The position numbers and the translations under genes are program-made. From assembly GCA_034521975.1 (NCBI GenBank), contig JAXHLR010000003.1, positions 406,098-470,097 on the forward strand: DNA of 64,000 nt, read 5' to 3'. Source of the DNA: Acidimicrobiales bacterium. GTDB lineage: Bacteria; Actinomycetota; Acidimicrobiia; Acidimicrobiales; SKKL01. The notes beneath the pieces were generated by a model. That model ran no database searches. It had not been told where the DNA came from and was given only the letters and a program-made list of their open reading frames with translations. Below, in pieces: positions 34,942 to 43,764 of the stretch; position 1 is the first letter of the stretch; each line of letters begins with the position of its first letter.

Positions 34942-35457
34942 TCAGGACTGGAGAGACCCGTCCCGGCGTCGGAACTGCAGCGATTCGCCGATGGTGCCTT
35001 CGCGCCAGATGGCGTTGCCGGCGGCGGCCAGCTCGTCCAATCCGCTGATGACGGTGCCGAACACGTTGCCGGGCACCCAACCGATGTCGCCGTTGAGCAA
35101 CAGGTTGTTGCGCTCGTAGAACACGGCCAAGTCGATGATCGAGTCGGCACCTGCGGTTCCCTCGTGGTCGGCGTAGCCGTAGGTGCTTGCGGGCAACATG
35201 CCGGCGCCGAACTCGAAGTAGACGAGGTCACCGGGGATGGGGGTGACCGTGGGGTGCTCGAGACCGATCGGTGCCGGGGCGAACGGTGGGACGAAGGTGT
35301 ACAGCTCGTTGCGGGCGTACTTGGCGTGGAACATCTCGCCACCCTGGGGCAGGGCGTCCCACACCGCCTGGGCCGTGCGGGGAGCCTCGTGGTCGAGCAG
35401 TTGGGCCACCGCCACCACACCTCGCCCCGGCAGGACCACCTCTACTTCCCTCGGCAC
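34942..35457 (-). CDS. DUF3830 family protein
   Basis: The 171-residue protein has YTFVPPFAPAPIGLEHPTVT, GDLVYFEFGAGMLPASTYGY and NNLLLNGDIGWVPGNVFGTV, as in DUF3830, a cyclophilin-like fold of unknown reaction. I chose GTG 35457, eight bases after AAGGAGG. Members often lie near amidases, aminotransferases and Asp/Glu-racemase enzymes, as here. The promoter region to its right contains a 23-bp operator shared with the GntR gene, so it is likely part of that regulon. Confidence 0.7.
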   Translation of the reverse strand: MPREVEVVLPGRGVVAVAQLLDHEAPRTAQAVWDALPQGGEMFHAKYARNELYTFVPPFAPAPIGLEHPTVTPIPGDLVYFEFGAGMLPASTYGYADHEGTAGADSIIDLAVFYERNNLLLNGDIGWVPGNVFGTVISGLDELAAAGNAIWREGTIGESLQFRRRDGSLQS

Positions 35458-35500
35458 CTTCGCCCTCCTTCGTGGCTCCTTGTCTGCCACCCACATCATT

Positions 35501-35523
35501 GGTAGATTGTCGACAATCCTACC
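35501..35523. promoter_or_regulatory. GntR operator between DUF3830 and aminotransferase genes
   Basis: GGTAGATTGTCGACAATCCT followed by ACC centres on the palindrome ATTGTCGACAAT. Its reverse complement matches the site at 40660-40682 in 20 of 23 positions. It lies 44 bp from the DUF3830 start and 17 bp from the aminotransferase ATG, so the bound regulator would cover both promoters. FCD-subfamily GntR proteins often bind short palindromes of this kind. Confidence 0.7.
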
Positions 35524-35539
35524 ATGAAGGGACCGCACC

Positions 35540-36793
35540 ATGGCGACCCGCTCCCCGCTGCTCACCCAGGCGACCCCGCTCCAGGCCGTGCGCGGCGAGG
35601 GCGTGTGGCTCTACGACGACGACGGCCGCCGCCACCTCGACTTCACCGCCGGCATCGGGGTCACCAGCACCGGTCACTGCCACCCGCGGGTGGTCGAGGC
35701 GATCCAACACCAGGCCGGGCAGCTCATCCACGGCCAGGTCACCACCGTCATGCACCCCCGCCTCGACGAGCTCACCGACGCGCTGTGTGCCGCGCTTCCC
35801 GGTACCGGTTCGGTGTTCGTCTCCAACTCGGGGAGCGAGGCCGTCGAGTCTGCGGTCCGCCTGGCGCGCCACGCCACCGGGCGTCCCAACATCGTCGCCT
35901 TCCAGGGTGGCTTCCACGGTCGCTCCATGGGTGCCGCGTCGCTCACCACCTCCAAGCTCGCGGTCCGTGCGGGGTTGCAACCCCTCATGGGCGGCGTCGT
36001 CCTCGCCCCGTTCCCCTACGCCTACCGCTACGGCTGGTCCGAGGAGGAGACCGTCGCCTTCTGCCTCCGCGAGCTCGACCAGATCCTGCTCACCACCACC
36101 GCCCCGGCCGAGACCGCGGCGATCATCATCGAGCCCGTCCTCGGCGAGGGCGGCTACGTGCCGGTCCCCGACTCGTTCATGGAGGGCCTGCGGGAGCGCT
36201 GCGACCGCCACGGGATCCTGCTCATCGCCGACGAGGTCCAGACCGGCGTCGGCCGCACCGGCCGGATGTGGGGCATGGACCACTCCGGGGTGCGGCCCGA
36301 TGTCGTGATCACGGCCAAGGGGCTGGCCAGCGGCATGCCGCTGTCGGCCATCGTCTCCACCCCCGAGCTGATGTCGGCCGGGTTCCCCGGCTCCCAGGGT
36401 GGTACCTACGGCGGCAACCCGGTGGCCTGTGCGGCCGCGGTCGCCACCCTCGCCGTGGTCGAGGAGGAGGGCCTGGTCGACAACGCCGCCGCGCGTGGCG
36501 ACCAGCTCATCGCCGGGTGCGGCGACCTCGCCTCCCGCCACCCGTCGATCGCCGACGTGCGGGGGCGCGGCCTCATGATCGGGCTCGAGCTCCGTGGTGC
36601 CGGCGCCCGTAGCGGGGGCGAGACGGTCCAGGACGTGCGGATGGCCGCCGCCGAGGCGGGACTGCTGCTGCTGCCCTGCGGGGCGACCGGTCAGGTGCTC
36701 CGGCTCATCCCGCCCCTGGTCGTTCAGGAGGCCGAGGTGTCGCTCGGCCTCGAGATGCTCGACGACGCGTTCAGCAAGGTCGAATCGGGCTGA
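35540..36793 (+). CDS. Class-III aminotransferase (4-aminobutyrate type)
   Basis: The 417-residue protein has the PLP fold type I plan: GIGVTSTGHCHPRVVEAI, FVSNSGSEAVESAVRLARHA, FQGGFHGRSMGAASLTTSKL, LIADEVQTGVGRTGRMWGMD and the PLP lysine in DVVITAKGLASGMPLSAIVS. It moves an amino group from an omega-amine such as 4-aminobutyrate to an oxo acid, giving an aldehyde that the convergent aldehyde dehydrogenase (36,821) could oxidise. Its start is 17 bp from the operator. Confidence 0.9.
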   Translation: MATRSPLLTQATPLQAVRGEGVWLYDDDGRRHLDFTAGIGVTSTGHCHPRVVEAIQHQAGQLIHGQVTTVMHPRLDELTDALCAALPGTGSVFVSNSGSEAVESAVRLARHATGRPNIVAFQGGFHGRSMGAASLTTSKLAVRAGLQPLMGGVVLAPFPYAYRYGWSEEETVAFCLRELDQILLTTTAPAETAAIIIEPVLGEGGYVPVPDSFMEGLRERCDRHGILLIADEVQTGVGRTGRMWGMDHSGVRPDVVITAKGLASGMPLSAIVSTPELMSAGFPGSQGGTYGGNPVACAAAVATLAVVEEEGLVDNAAARGDQLIAGCGDLASRHPSIADVRGRGLMIGLELRGAGARSGGETVQDVRMAAAEAGLLLLPCGATGQVLRLIPPLVVQEAEVSLGLEMLDDAFSKVESG

Positions 36794-36820
36794 GCTCCGT
36801 CGTGGTCACCGATCCGAACC

Positions 36821-38239
36821 TCAGGCCTGGAGGCTGATGAAGCGAAGGGTGGTCATCTCCTCGATGGCATAAGCCGGTCCCTCGCGGGTGTTGCCGGCGT
36901 CGCGGACCCCGCCGTAGGGCTGCTGGTCGCCGCGCCAGGTGGGGACCTCGTTGATGAGCACACCACCGAAGTCGAGCTCGCGGGCCGCCCGCAACGCCAC
37001 CGACAACTCGTTGGTGAACACCCCGGCATGCAGACCGAACTCGCTGTCGTTGGCCAGATCGATCGCCTCGTCGAGATCGGCGTAGGACCGCACCGCCACG
37101 ACGGGTCCGAACACCTCCTTGCGCCACAGGTCGCTGCTGGTGTCGACACCGTCGAACACGGTTGGCCGCAGCACGCCGTCCTCGACCACGCCGCCGGTCA
37201 CGACGCGGCCGCCGGCCTGGGTGGCGGCGTCGACCCACGACTGGACTCGGTCGATCTCGCCGGCGGCGATCAGCGGGCCGACATCGGTCGCCTCGTCGAG
37301 CGGATCGCCGACCACCAGCTCGTCGGCGGCAGCGGCGATGGCGGCCACGAGGTCGTCGTGGACGTCCTGGTGCACCAGCAGGCGCTGCACCGAGATGCAG
37401 CTCTGGCCGGCGAACCCGAACGACGCCGGCACCGCCCGCTTGGCCACGTCGGCCACGTCGGCGTCGGGCTGGACGATCAGCGGCGAGTTCGATCCCAGCT
37501 CGAGCAGCACCCGCTTGCGGGGCGCCGCCGCGGCGATGCCCCAACCGACGGGGACCGACCCGGTGAAGGTCACCACCGCGGGGACGTCGTGCTCGACCAG
37601 GGGCGCACCCGCCTCGGCCCGGCGGTCGGTCACCACCGAGATCCAGTCGTTCGGCAACCCGGCGTCGACGAGCAGCTGGACCAGGGCGATGGCGGTGAGC
37701 GGGGTCTGGGGCGCGGGCTTGAGCACCACCGGGCACCCGGCGGCGATGGCGGGTGCCAACTTGTGCGCCACCAGGTTCAGGGGGAAGTTGAACGGCGAGA
37801 TCGCAGCCACCACCCCGGCGGGTACCCGGAGCGCGAACCCGAGCTTTCCGGCGCCGCTGGCCGAGGCACCGAGCGGCACCACCTCGCCCCCGAGCTTGCG
37901 GGCCTCGGTGGCCGCGAAGGCGAAGGTGTCGACGGCGCGGGACACCTCGACCTTGGCGGTTCGGATCGGTTTTCCCGCCTCGGTGGCGATGGTGCGGGCC
38001 AGCTCGTCTGCCCGGTCGGCGATCAGCCGGGAGGCCGCGTCGAGGATCTCCGCCCGGCGGTGCTGGGGAAGATCGTCGCGGTGCAGCACCTGGCGCGCGT
38101 GCTCGCATGCTCGTTCCACCTCGGCCTCACCGCAGAGCGGAACCTCGGCGATGACCTCCTGGGTGAAGGGGTTGAGGACCTCGACCGACTCGGCGGTGGT
38201 GGTTGGTGTGCCGGCGATGGTGACGGGGGTCTGGTCCAT
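36821..38239 (-). CDS. NAD(P)-dependent aldehyde dehydrogenase
   Basis: This 472-residue protein has the Rossmann-type cofactor site TFTGSVPVGWGIAAAAPRKR, the general base in LLELGSNSPLIVQPDADVAD and the nucleophile in GFAGQSCISVQRLLVHQDVH. Length is normal for the superfamily. Together with the aminotransferase, a succinic-semialdehyde or similar omega-oxo-acid substrate is plausible. It is the third gene of the minus-strand operon that starts at 40640, eight bases after the amidase. Confidence 0.92.
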   Translation of the reverse strand: MDQTPVTIAGTPTTTAESVEVLNPFTQEVIAEVPLCGEAEVERACEHARQVLHRDDLPQHRRAEILDAASRLIADRADELARTIATEAGKPIRTAKVEVSRAVDTFAFAATEARKLGGEVVPLGASASGAGKLGFALRVPAGVVAAISPFNFPLNLVAHKLAPAIAAGCPVVLKPAPQTPLTAIALVQLLVDAGLPNDWISVVTDRRAEAGAPLVEHDVPAVVTFTGSVPVGWGIAAAAPRKRVLLELGSNSPLIVQPDADVADVAKRAVPASFGFAGQSCISVQRLLVHQDVHDDLVAAIAAAADELVVGDPLDEATDVGPLIAAGEIDRVQSWVDAATQAGGRVVTGGVVEDGVLRPTVFDGVDTSSDLWRKEVFGPVVAVRSYADLDEAIDLANDSEFGLHAGVFTNELSVALRAARELDFGGVLINEVPTWRGDQQPYGGVRDAGNTREGPAYAIEEMTTLRFISLQA

Positions 38240-38246
38240 GGCAGTG

Positions 38247-39663
38247 CTACTTCCTGGGTGCGTCGGTGAGAGTGGGGCGGGGCGGCTGGCCCGATCGGGC
38301 CGATTCGTAGGCGTGGGCGGCGCGCAGCACCAGCGCGTCGGCGCCTCGCGGCCCGATGATCTGGAGGCCGATGGGGAGCCCGTCGCTGGTGAACCCGCAC
38401 GGCACGGATGCGGCGGGCTGCTGGGTCATGTTGAACGGGTACATGAACCCGCACCAGGTGGGCCAACGGTGGTCGTTCCAGTCCGCAGGCACGTCGCGCC
38501 CGGCTTCGAACGCGGGGATGGGCATGGTCGGTGTGACCAACAGGTCGTAGCGCTGGTGGAGCTCGCCCATGGCGATGGCGACCTGGCCGCGGACCGCGAG
38601 CGCGTCGATGTAATCGACCGCGGAGTAGCGCGCACCGTCGGCGCAGATCTCCTGGAGGAGGGGATCGCGCTTGGCCCGGTCCGGCTCGGTGTCTGCCTTG
38701 GTGGCCTGGGCGGCACCGGAGTTCCACAGGACGAGGAACGCGTCGAGCGGGTTCTCGAAGCCGGGGTCGGTGGTCTCGACGTGGGCACCGGCGTCGGCGA
38801 GCACCTGGACCGCGTCGGCGACCGCAGTGGCGATCTCGGGGTGGACCGCTTCGTATCCGAGGTCGGGACTGAAGGCGATGCGGACGCCGTCGATCGGGTC
38901 GGTGTGACGGGCGTGGTGGTCGATGCCGTCGGGCATCAGGGCCGCGGTGTCGCGGAAGTCGGGTTCGGCGAGCGCATCGAGCAGCAGGGCGGTGTCGGCG
39001 ACGGTGCGGGCCATCGGCCCGGCATGGGCGAGTCCGCCGTAGGGGCTGACCGGCCAGTGCGGCACCCGACCCCAGGTGGGCTTGATGCCGGTGCAGCCGG
39101 AGAACGCGGCGGGGATGCGGATGGAACCGCCGCCGTCGGTGCCGAGGGCGAGTGGGACCATGCCCGCGGCCAGCGCGGCCGTGCTGCCACCGCTGGAGCC
39201 GCCGGGGGTGCGACCGGTGTTCCACGGGTTGCGGGTGATGCCGCACAGGGGCGAGTCGGTCACGCCCTTCCACGCCAGCTCGGGGGTGGTGGTCTTTCCG
39301 AGCAGCACCGCGTTGTTGCGGCGGAGCGCGGCGACCGCTGGCGCGTCGTGCTCCCAGGGTTGATCGGGGTCGATGGTGAGCGAGCCCCGAAGCGTCGGCC
39401 ATCCGGCGGTGAGGAAGATGTCCTTGACCGCGACCGGCACTCCGTCGAGTCGGCCGCGAGGTGAATCCATCGGCCCACCGCTGCTCGGAGGCCTTGGCCT
39501 GCGCGCGGGTGGTGTCGGGATCGAGGAAGCACCAGGCGTTGGTCGCGCCATCCAGGCGGTTGATGCGATCCAGCAGGTGGTCGGCGACCTCGACCGGTGA
39601 GAGGCTGCGGTCGGCGTAGGCGGCCAGGAGCTCGGCGGCCCCCATCCACTCGATCTCGGTCAT
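38247..39663 (-). pseudogene. Amidase-signature hydrolase, one frameshift
   Basis: The protein starts at ATG 39663 (MTEIEWMGAAELLAAYADRS), overlapping the upstream stop as ATGA. A single-base indel near 39460 separates residues up to SEQRWADGFTSR from GRLDGVPVAVKDIFLTAGWP. The amidase triad is intact: Lys in VPVAVKD, cis-Ser and nucleophile Ser in GGSSGGSTAALAAGM and GTDGGGSIRIPAAF. It would hydrolyse a carboxamide to acid and ammonia. All other features are those of a working enzyme, so the shift may be a sequencing error. Confidence 0.85.
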
Positions 39664-40640
39664 GTTGCGGCTCCTGACAGTGCGTGCTTGTCGACGGTGT
39701 GGAGAAGGGGCTCGCCGGCCTGCCACCGTTGCACGTTGGCGACGAACTGGGCGCCGAGTGCTCCTACCCAGCCGACGACGTCGCCGGACATGTGGGGTGA
39801 CACCAGCACCTGGTCCAGGTCCCAGAAGGGATGATCGGCGGGAAGGGGCTCGGTCTCGAAGACGTCGAGCGCGGCGGCGTCGACGTGGCCGCTTCGCAGG
39901 GCGTCGAGCAGTGCGTCCTGGTCGACCACCGGTCCGCGCCCGATGTTCACCAGGCGGGCACCGGGTCGCATGGCGGCCAGGGCATCGGTGTCGATCAGGT
40001 GGTGGGTCTCGGCGGTGAGCGGTGTGGCCAGCACCACGTCGTCGGCACTTGCCAGCTCGGTGTGGAGCGAGTCGATGGCGACGACGGCCTCGAAGTCGGG
40101 GTCGTCGGGTCGCCCACGGCGGGCGACGCCGCGGACGGTCATCCCCGCGGCGCGGCACAGCCGGGCGATGGAGCTGCCGATCGAACCGGCGCCGACGACG
40201 AGCACGCTGCGGCCGGCCAGACGTTCGGATTCGCGGTGGCGCCACATGTGCCGGCGCTGCAGGTCGCGGGTGGTGTGCAGGTCCTTGGCGAAGACGAGCA
40301 ACGCGCCGAGGACCCACTCGGCGATGGCGTCGTCGAACACGCCCTGGGCGTTGGTGACCACCGTGTCGGAGCCGAGGACCGCGGCGGTGAGCACCGCGTC
40401 GACCCCGGCGCTGGCGGCGTGGATCCAGTGCAGCTCGCCGGCCCGATCGCCCATCTCGGCCACCAGCGGGGTGCGGAAGTCGTAGACCGCGAGGATGTCG
40501 GCCCCGTCGAGCGCCGCGGCCAGCTCGTCGCCGGTGCGCACCACCTGCACGTCGCTGGTGTCGTGGAGCGGTTCGAGTCCCGGCGGGTCGGGGTCGTCCG
40601 GCGCCACCAGCGTGACGATCTGTGGTCGCGTCCAGCTCAC
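39660..40640 (-). CDS. D-2-hydroxyacid dehydrogenase family protein
   Basis: The 326-residue protein starts at GTG 40640. The NAD site is VLVVGAGSIGSSIARLCRAA. Catalytic residues lie in LVNIGRGPVVDQDALLDALR (Arg), DVFETEPLPADHPFWD (Glu) and VLVSPHMSGDVVGW (His). It would reduce a 2-oxo acid or oxidise a 2-hydroxy acid. It heads the minus-strand operon with the amidase and aldehyde dehydrogenase. An operator lies 20 bp upstream of its start codon. Confidence 0.9.
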   Translation of the reverse strand: MSWTRPQIVTLVAPDDPDPPGLEPLHDTSDVQVVRTGDELAAALDGADILAVYDFRTPLVAEMGDRAGELHWIHAASAGVDAVLTAAVLGSDTVVTNAQGVFDDAIAEWVLGALLVFAKDLHTTRDLQRRHMWRHRESERLAGRSVLVVGAGSIGSSIARLCRAAGMTVRGVARRGRPDDPDFEAVVAIDSLHTELASADDVVLATPLTAETHHLIDTDALAAMRPGARLVNIGRGPVVDQDALLDALRSGHVDAAALDVFETEPLPADHPFWDLDQVLVSPHMSGDVVGWVGALGAQFVANVQRWQAGEPLLHTVDKHALSGAAT

Positions 40641-40659
40641 CCCACCGAGCCTAGTCGGT

Positions 40660-40682
40660 GGTAGGATTGTTGACAATAGACC
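40660..40682. promoter_or_regulatory. GntR operator between dehydrogenase and GntR genes
   Basis: GGTAGGATTGTTGACAATAG followed by ACC centres on ATTGTTGACAAT. It matches the complement of 35501-35523 in 20 of 23 positions. It lies between the divergent dehydrogenase and regulator starts, so the regulator probably controls its own gene and the minus-strand operon. Confidence 0.72.
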
Positions 40683-40731
40683 GATCGGGGGTGGGCACGA
40701 CGCCGACCGGCCCGGATCCGGGAGCCAGCCG

Positions 40732-41385
40732 ATGCCGCTCGACAACCTCGAACCCGTCGCCCGGCGAGCGACCTCCACCATCATCGCCGAGACCATCCGC
40801 GCACGGATCATGGACGGCACCTTCGAACCCGGGATGCAGCTCACCGAGGCCCAGCTCGCCGACCGGCTGGCGGTGTCGCGAGGACCGGTCCGTGAAGCGT
40901 TCCAGCGGCTGCTGCAGGAGGGGCTCATCGAGGCCGCGCCCCACCGGGGCGTCTTCGTCACCACCCTCGACGCCGACGACGCGGCCGACATCGCGCTCGC
41001 CCGGGTCACCATCGAGCGCGCCGCCGCCGCGCGGGTCGCCCGCCGCGGCGATCCCGCCACCCTGGACGGCCTGCAGGCCCTGGTCGACGAGATGGACGCG
41101 GCGGCCACCACCGGGCGGTGGAGCGACGTGGCCGACATCGACCTGCGCTTCCACGAGGCCCTGGTGGCCGGCGCCGACAGCCCCCGTCTCCGCCGCATGT
41201 ACGCCACCTTGCTGGTCGAGACCCGCTTGTGTCTGCAGACCCTTCCTGCCCAGCACCGCGACCCGGCCGAGGTCGTCACCGAGCATCGGGGCCTGCTGGC
41301 CGCCCTGGCCGACGGCGACGTCGACGCCGCGGGAGCCAGGATCGAAGCCCACCTCGCCCCGGCCAACCCCGAGGTCACCGCCTGA
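40732..41385 (+). CDS. GntR-family regulator, FCD subfamily
   Basis: The 217-residue protein starts MPLDNLEPVARRATSTIIAE. The winged helix-turn-helix (about 12-75) includes TEAQLADRLAVSRGPVREAF and QRLLQEGLIEAAPHRGVFV. The all-helical FCD effector domain follows (about 85-210) with DIDLRFHEALVAGADSPRLR and VVTEHRGLLAALADGDVDAA, which has the Asp and His ligands for a bound metal. It likely senses a carboxylic acid intermediate. The two 23-bp operators identify its probable targets. Confidence 0.92.
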   Translation: MPLDNLEPVARRATSTIIAETIRARIMDGTFEPGMQLTEAQLADRLAVSRGPVREAFQRLLQEGLIEAAPHRGVFVTTLDADDAADIALARVTIERAAAARVARRGDPATLDGLQALVDEMDAAATTGRWSDVADIDLRFHEALVAGADSPRLRRMYATLLVETRLCLQTLPAQHRDPAEVVTEHRGLLAALADGDVDAAGARIEAHLAPANPEVTA

Positions 41386-41412
41386 GTGGTTCCCGGGCTC
41401 GGTGAGCCGGGC

Positions 41413-42273
41413 TCAGGAGTCGGCGAGGGGCAGCACGCCGGAGGCGGCGAGCAGGATGCGTGTCGACAGCGCCGGCGGAGCACCGTCGCCCATCAGCCAC
41501 GGCCCGCCGTCGCCCGCTTGGCGTCCGACCAGAGCGTCGGCCGCGTCGAGTGCGGCCCACAGCGACACCTGGTTGGAGGTGAACACCGGGACGCCCAGCT
41601 CGCCCTCGAGCTGGGCCACCTTGCCGAAGGTTCGCAGGGAGGTGCAGCTCACGAACACCGCATCCGCGCCTGACCCCGCGGTCTGGCGGACGAGATCGAC
41701 GATGGTGTTCTGGCTGACCGCGGCGATGCCCCGGTGCAACCCGAGGTAGTGGGTGGCGACCACATCGAACCCGGCCTCGGCCACGAAGTCGACCAGGCGG
41801 CGGGTGAGGGCACCGGAGTAGGGGGTGACGATGGCGACCCGCAGCGCCCCGCTGAGCCCCAGAGCGTGGACGGCGGCGCCGGACGCGGTGACCGCGTTCG
41901 GGTAGCCCTCGGCTGCCATCGCCTTGCGCAGCTCGGCCTCGCCCTGCACCCCCTTGATGAAGCTGCCCGAGGTGCACGCATAGAGCACCGCGTGGGGGTG
42001 GAGGGTGCGCAACGAGCGGGCAGCCCTGGCCACCACCGACGGCTTGCCGCTGGAGCGGGCCAGGTACATGCCCTCGTCGCGCAGCAGGTGCGGAGTGCGG
42101 GTGAAGTGCAGCACCACCCCTTCGGGCAGGTAGCGCCAGTACTCCCAGTCGAGGGTGAAGTCGAACGGGACCACGACCCCGATGCGGCGTTCGTCGGGCG
42201 GGGCGTCGAACTCGATCGGCGACTGGTAGCGGGTGAGACCGCGCGGTACCCCGACATCCTCGGCGCCAGGCAA
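41413..42273 (-). CDS. Maleate isomerase/arylmalonate decarboxylase-like enzyme
   Basis: The 286-residue protein belongs to the Asp/Glu racemase superfamily. The first Cys is in HAVLYACTSGSFIKGVQGEA and the second in DAVFVSCTSLRTFGKVAQLE, so both active-site thiols are present. Further markers are RVAIVTPYSGALTRRLVDFV and FTSNQVSLWAALDAADALV. Reactions in this family include maleate to fumarate and decarboxylation of 2-substituted malonates. It is the last gene of a minus-strand operon after MFS and ATP-grasp genes. Confidence 0.82.
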   Translation of the reverse strand: MPGAEDVGVPRGLTRYQSPIEFDAPPDERRIGVVVPFDFTLDWEYWRYLPEGVVLHFTRTPHLLRDEGMYLARSSGKPSVVARAARSLRTLHPHAVLYACTSGSFIKGVQGEAELRKAMAAEGYPNAVTASGAAVHALGLSGALRVAIVTPYSGALTRRLVDFVAEAGFDVVATHYLGLHRGIAAVSQNTIVDLVRQTAGSGADAVFVSCTSLRTFGKVAQLEGELGVPVFTSNQVSLWAALDAADALVGRQAGDGGPWLMGDGAPPALSTRILLAASGVLPLADS

Positions 42274-42327
42274 GGGGTAGAGGAGTGGATCTTCCGTGCC
42301 ACCAGTATGCCTGCCCGCTCGAGCGCA

Positions 42328-42343
42328 ACGGTTTCAGAACCGT
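42328..42343. promoter_or_regulatory. Short palindrome upstream of the isomerase-like gene
   Basis: ACGGTT and AACCGT are perfect 6-bp arms around TCAG. They lie between the ATP-grasp stop (42395) and the isomerase start (42273). It could be an operator, an internal promoter element or a weak hairpin. It does not match the GntR operator. Confidence 0.3.
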
Positions 42344-42394
42344 GAACTACTCCTGAGGCGGGGCTCGCCGACCCGCAGGCGCCTCACACCGTGG

Positions 42395-43690
42395 TCAGGC
42401 GCCGACCACCTCGATGGCGAAGGGCAGCATCTCGGCGATCTGGGCGAACCGCTGCTCGAGCTGGTCGTGGTCGTCGCCGCCGATGAACACCCGGCCGAGC
42501 TCGTAGCTGTAGGTCTCCTGCACCGCCATCTCCGACAGGCGGGTGCCCGGTTTGGGATCGATCTCGACCCGTGTGCCGGGGAAGCGCTCGATGACCGCGG
42601 CGATGTCGTCCTCGGAGGGGACGGCCTGGACCACACCGTCCTCGAAGGCCCGCAGGAAGTACTTGCCCGCCACCGCGAAGTCGCCGGCGTGATCCAGCAT
42701 GCGTGGTTTGCGCCCCTGGGAGACGCCGAGCATGGCCCGCTGGCTCGACGCGCCGTCGACCTTGGCGAAGAGATCGCAGTGGGACTGCGACAGCCGGGTG
42801 TTGACCTCGAGGATCCAGATTTGGCCCTGGTTCTCGTCGTAGAAGAACTCGATGTTGAAGCAGCTGAAGTCCAGGCCCGTGTACTCGATGATGTCGACCG
42901 AGATCTGCTCCATGCGCCGCTGGATCGGCGTGGGCAGCTGTGATGGATACTGGTACGAGCGGAAGGTCGACGAGCCCGGTTCGCGGAGCGAGTCGACCAG
43001 GCCGTAGACGTGGACGTCTCCCTGCGCGACGTAGCCCTCGACGGTGCACTGGAAGCCGCTGATGATGGCCTCGGCGAGGCAGGCCACGCCGCCGATCGCC
43101 TCCACGTCGTGGGGCATCTCGACCCGGCTGAGCGCCTGGGCGAACGGATCGCCGAACTGGTTGACCTCCTCGCGCATGGCGGTGATCGCCGGGTCCCAGT
43201 CGTCGGGACCGCCGATGTGGAACCCGAGGTAGGAGCCGACCGACTTCACCGGCTTGATCCAGAACGGGAAGTCGACGCCCCGTTCGAGGATCTGGTCGAG
43301 GGCGGTGTCGGCGAAGGGGTCGAAGGCCGCGAACGCGGGTACGTGGTCGGCGGCCACCGCCCGCTGGCAGATCCGGCTCCAGTACTTGTGCTCGAGCATG
43401 AGGATGCTGCGCAGCTCGGGACCGGGGATGTCCCACCGTTCGGCCAGGATCGGTACCAGGGCCGAGGACGGGAAGTCCCACCAGGTGACGATCCCGTCGA
43501 CCGGGCCGTCGAAGGCCCGCAGCTCGGCTTCGCCGGTGGCCAGCAAGGCGTCGAAGTCGTACTCCTCGGCCTTGAGCACGTCGCCGGTGGGGATCAGCGA
43601 GTGGAAGTCGTACCGGTGGGCCTCACGCAACCCCTTCATGGTCGCCAGGTTGAAGTCGTCCATCGCGACGACGAACACGTTCTTTGCCAT
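42395..43690 (-). CDS. ATP-grasp ligase
   Basis: The 431-residue protein starts MAKNVFVVAMDDFNLATMKG. It has a preATP-grasp N-terminus and an ATP-grasp core with FPFWIKPVKSVGSYLGFHIG (ATP lysine), VEGYVAQGDVHVYGLVDSLR and the metal-binding FSCFNIEFFYDENQGQIWIL followed by EVNTRLSQSH. Such enzymes join a carboxylate to an amine through an acyl phosphate. Its substrates are unknown. Placement between a transporter and an Asp/Glu-racemase-like enzyme suggests a ligation step in uptake or activation of the imported compound. Confidence 0.82.
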   Translation of the reverse strand: MAKNVFVVAMDDFNLATMKGLREAHRYDFHSLIPTGDVLKAEEYDFDALLATGEAELRAFDGPVDGIVTWWDFPSSALVPILAERWDIPGPELRSILMLEHKYWSRICQRAVAADHVPAFAAFDPFADTALDQILERGVDFPFWIKPVKSVGSYLGFHIGGPDDWDPAITAMREEVNQFGDPFAQALSRVEMPHDVEAIGGVACLAEAIISGFQCTVEGYVAQGDVHVYGLVDSLREPGSSTFRSYQYPSQLPTPIQRRMEQISVDIIEYTGLDFSCFNIEFFYDENQGQIWILEVNTRLSQSHCDLFAKVDGASSQRAMLGVSQGRKPRMLDHAGDFAVAGKYFLRAFEDGVVQAVPSEDDIAAVIERFPGTRVEIDPKPGTRLSEMAVQETYSYELGRVFIGGDDHDQLEQRFAQIAEMLPFAIEVVGA

Positions 43691-43764
43691 GTGGTTGAAC
43701 CTACCCGAAGGGACGGGACGGCCCGAAGCAGGGACGTCGTTGGTCGTGGTCATGGCAGAGGCCA

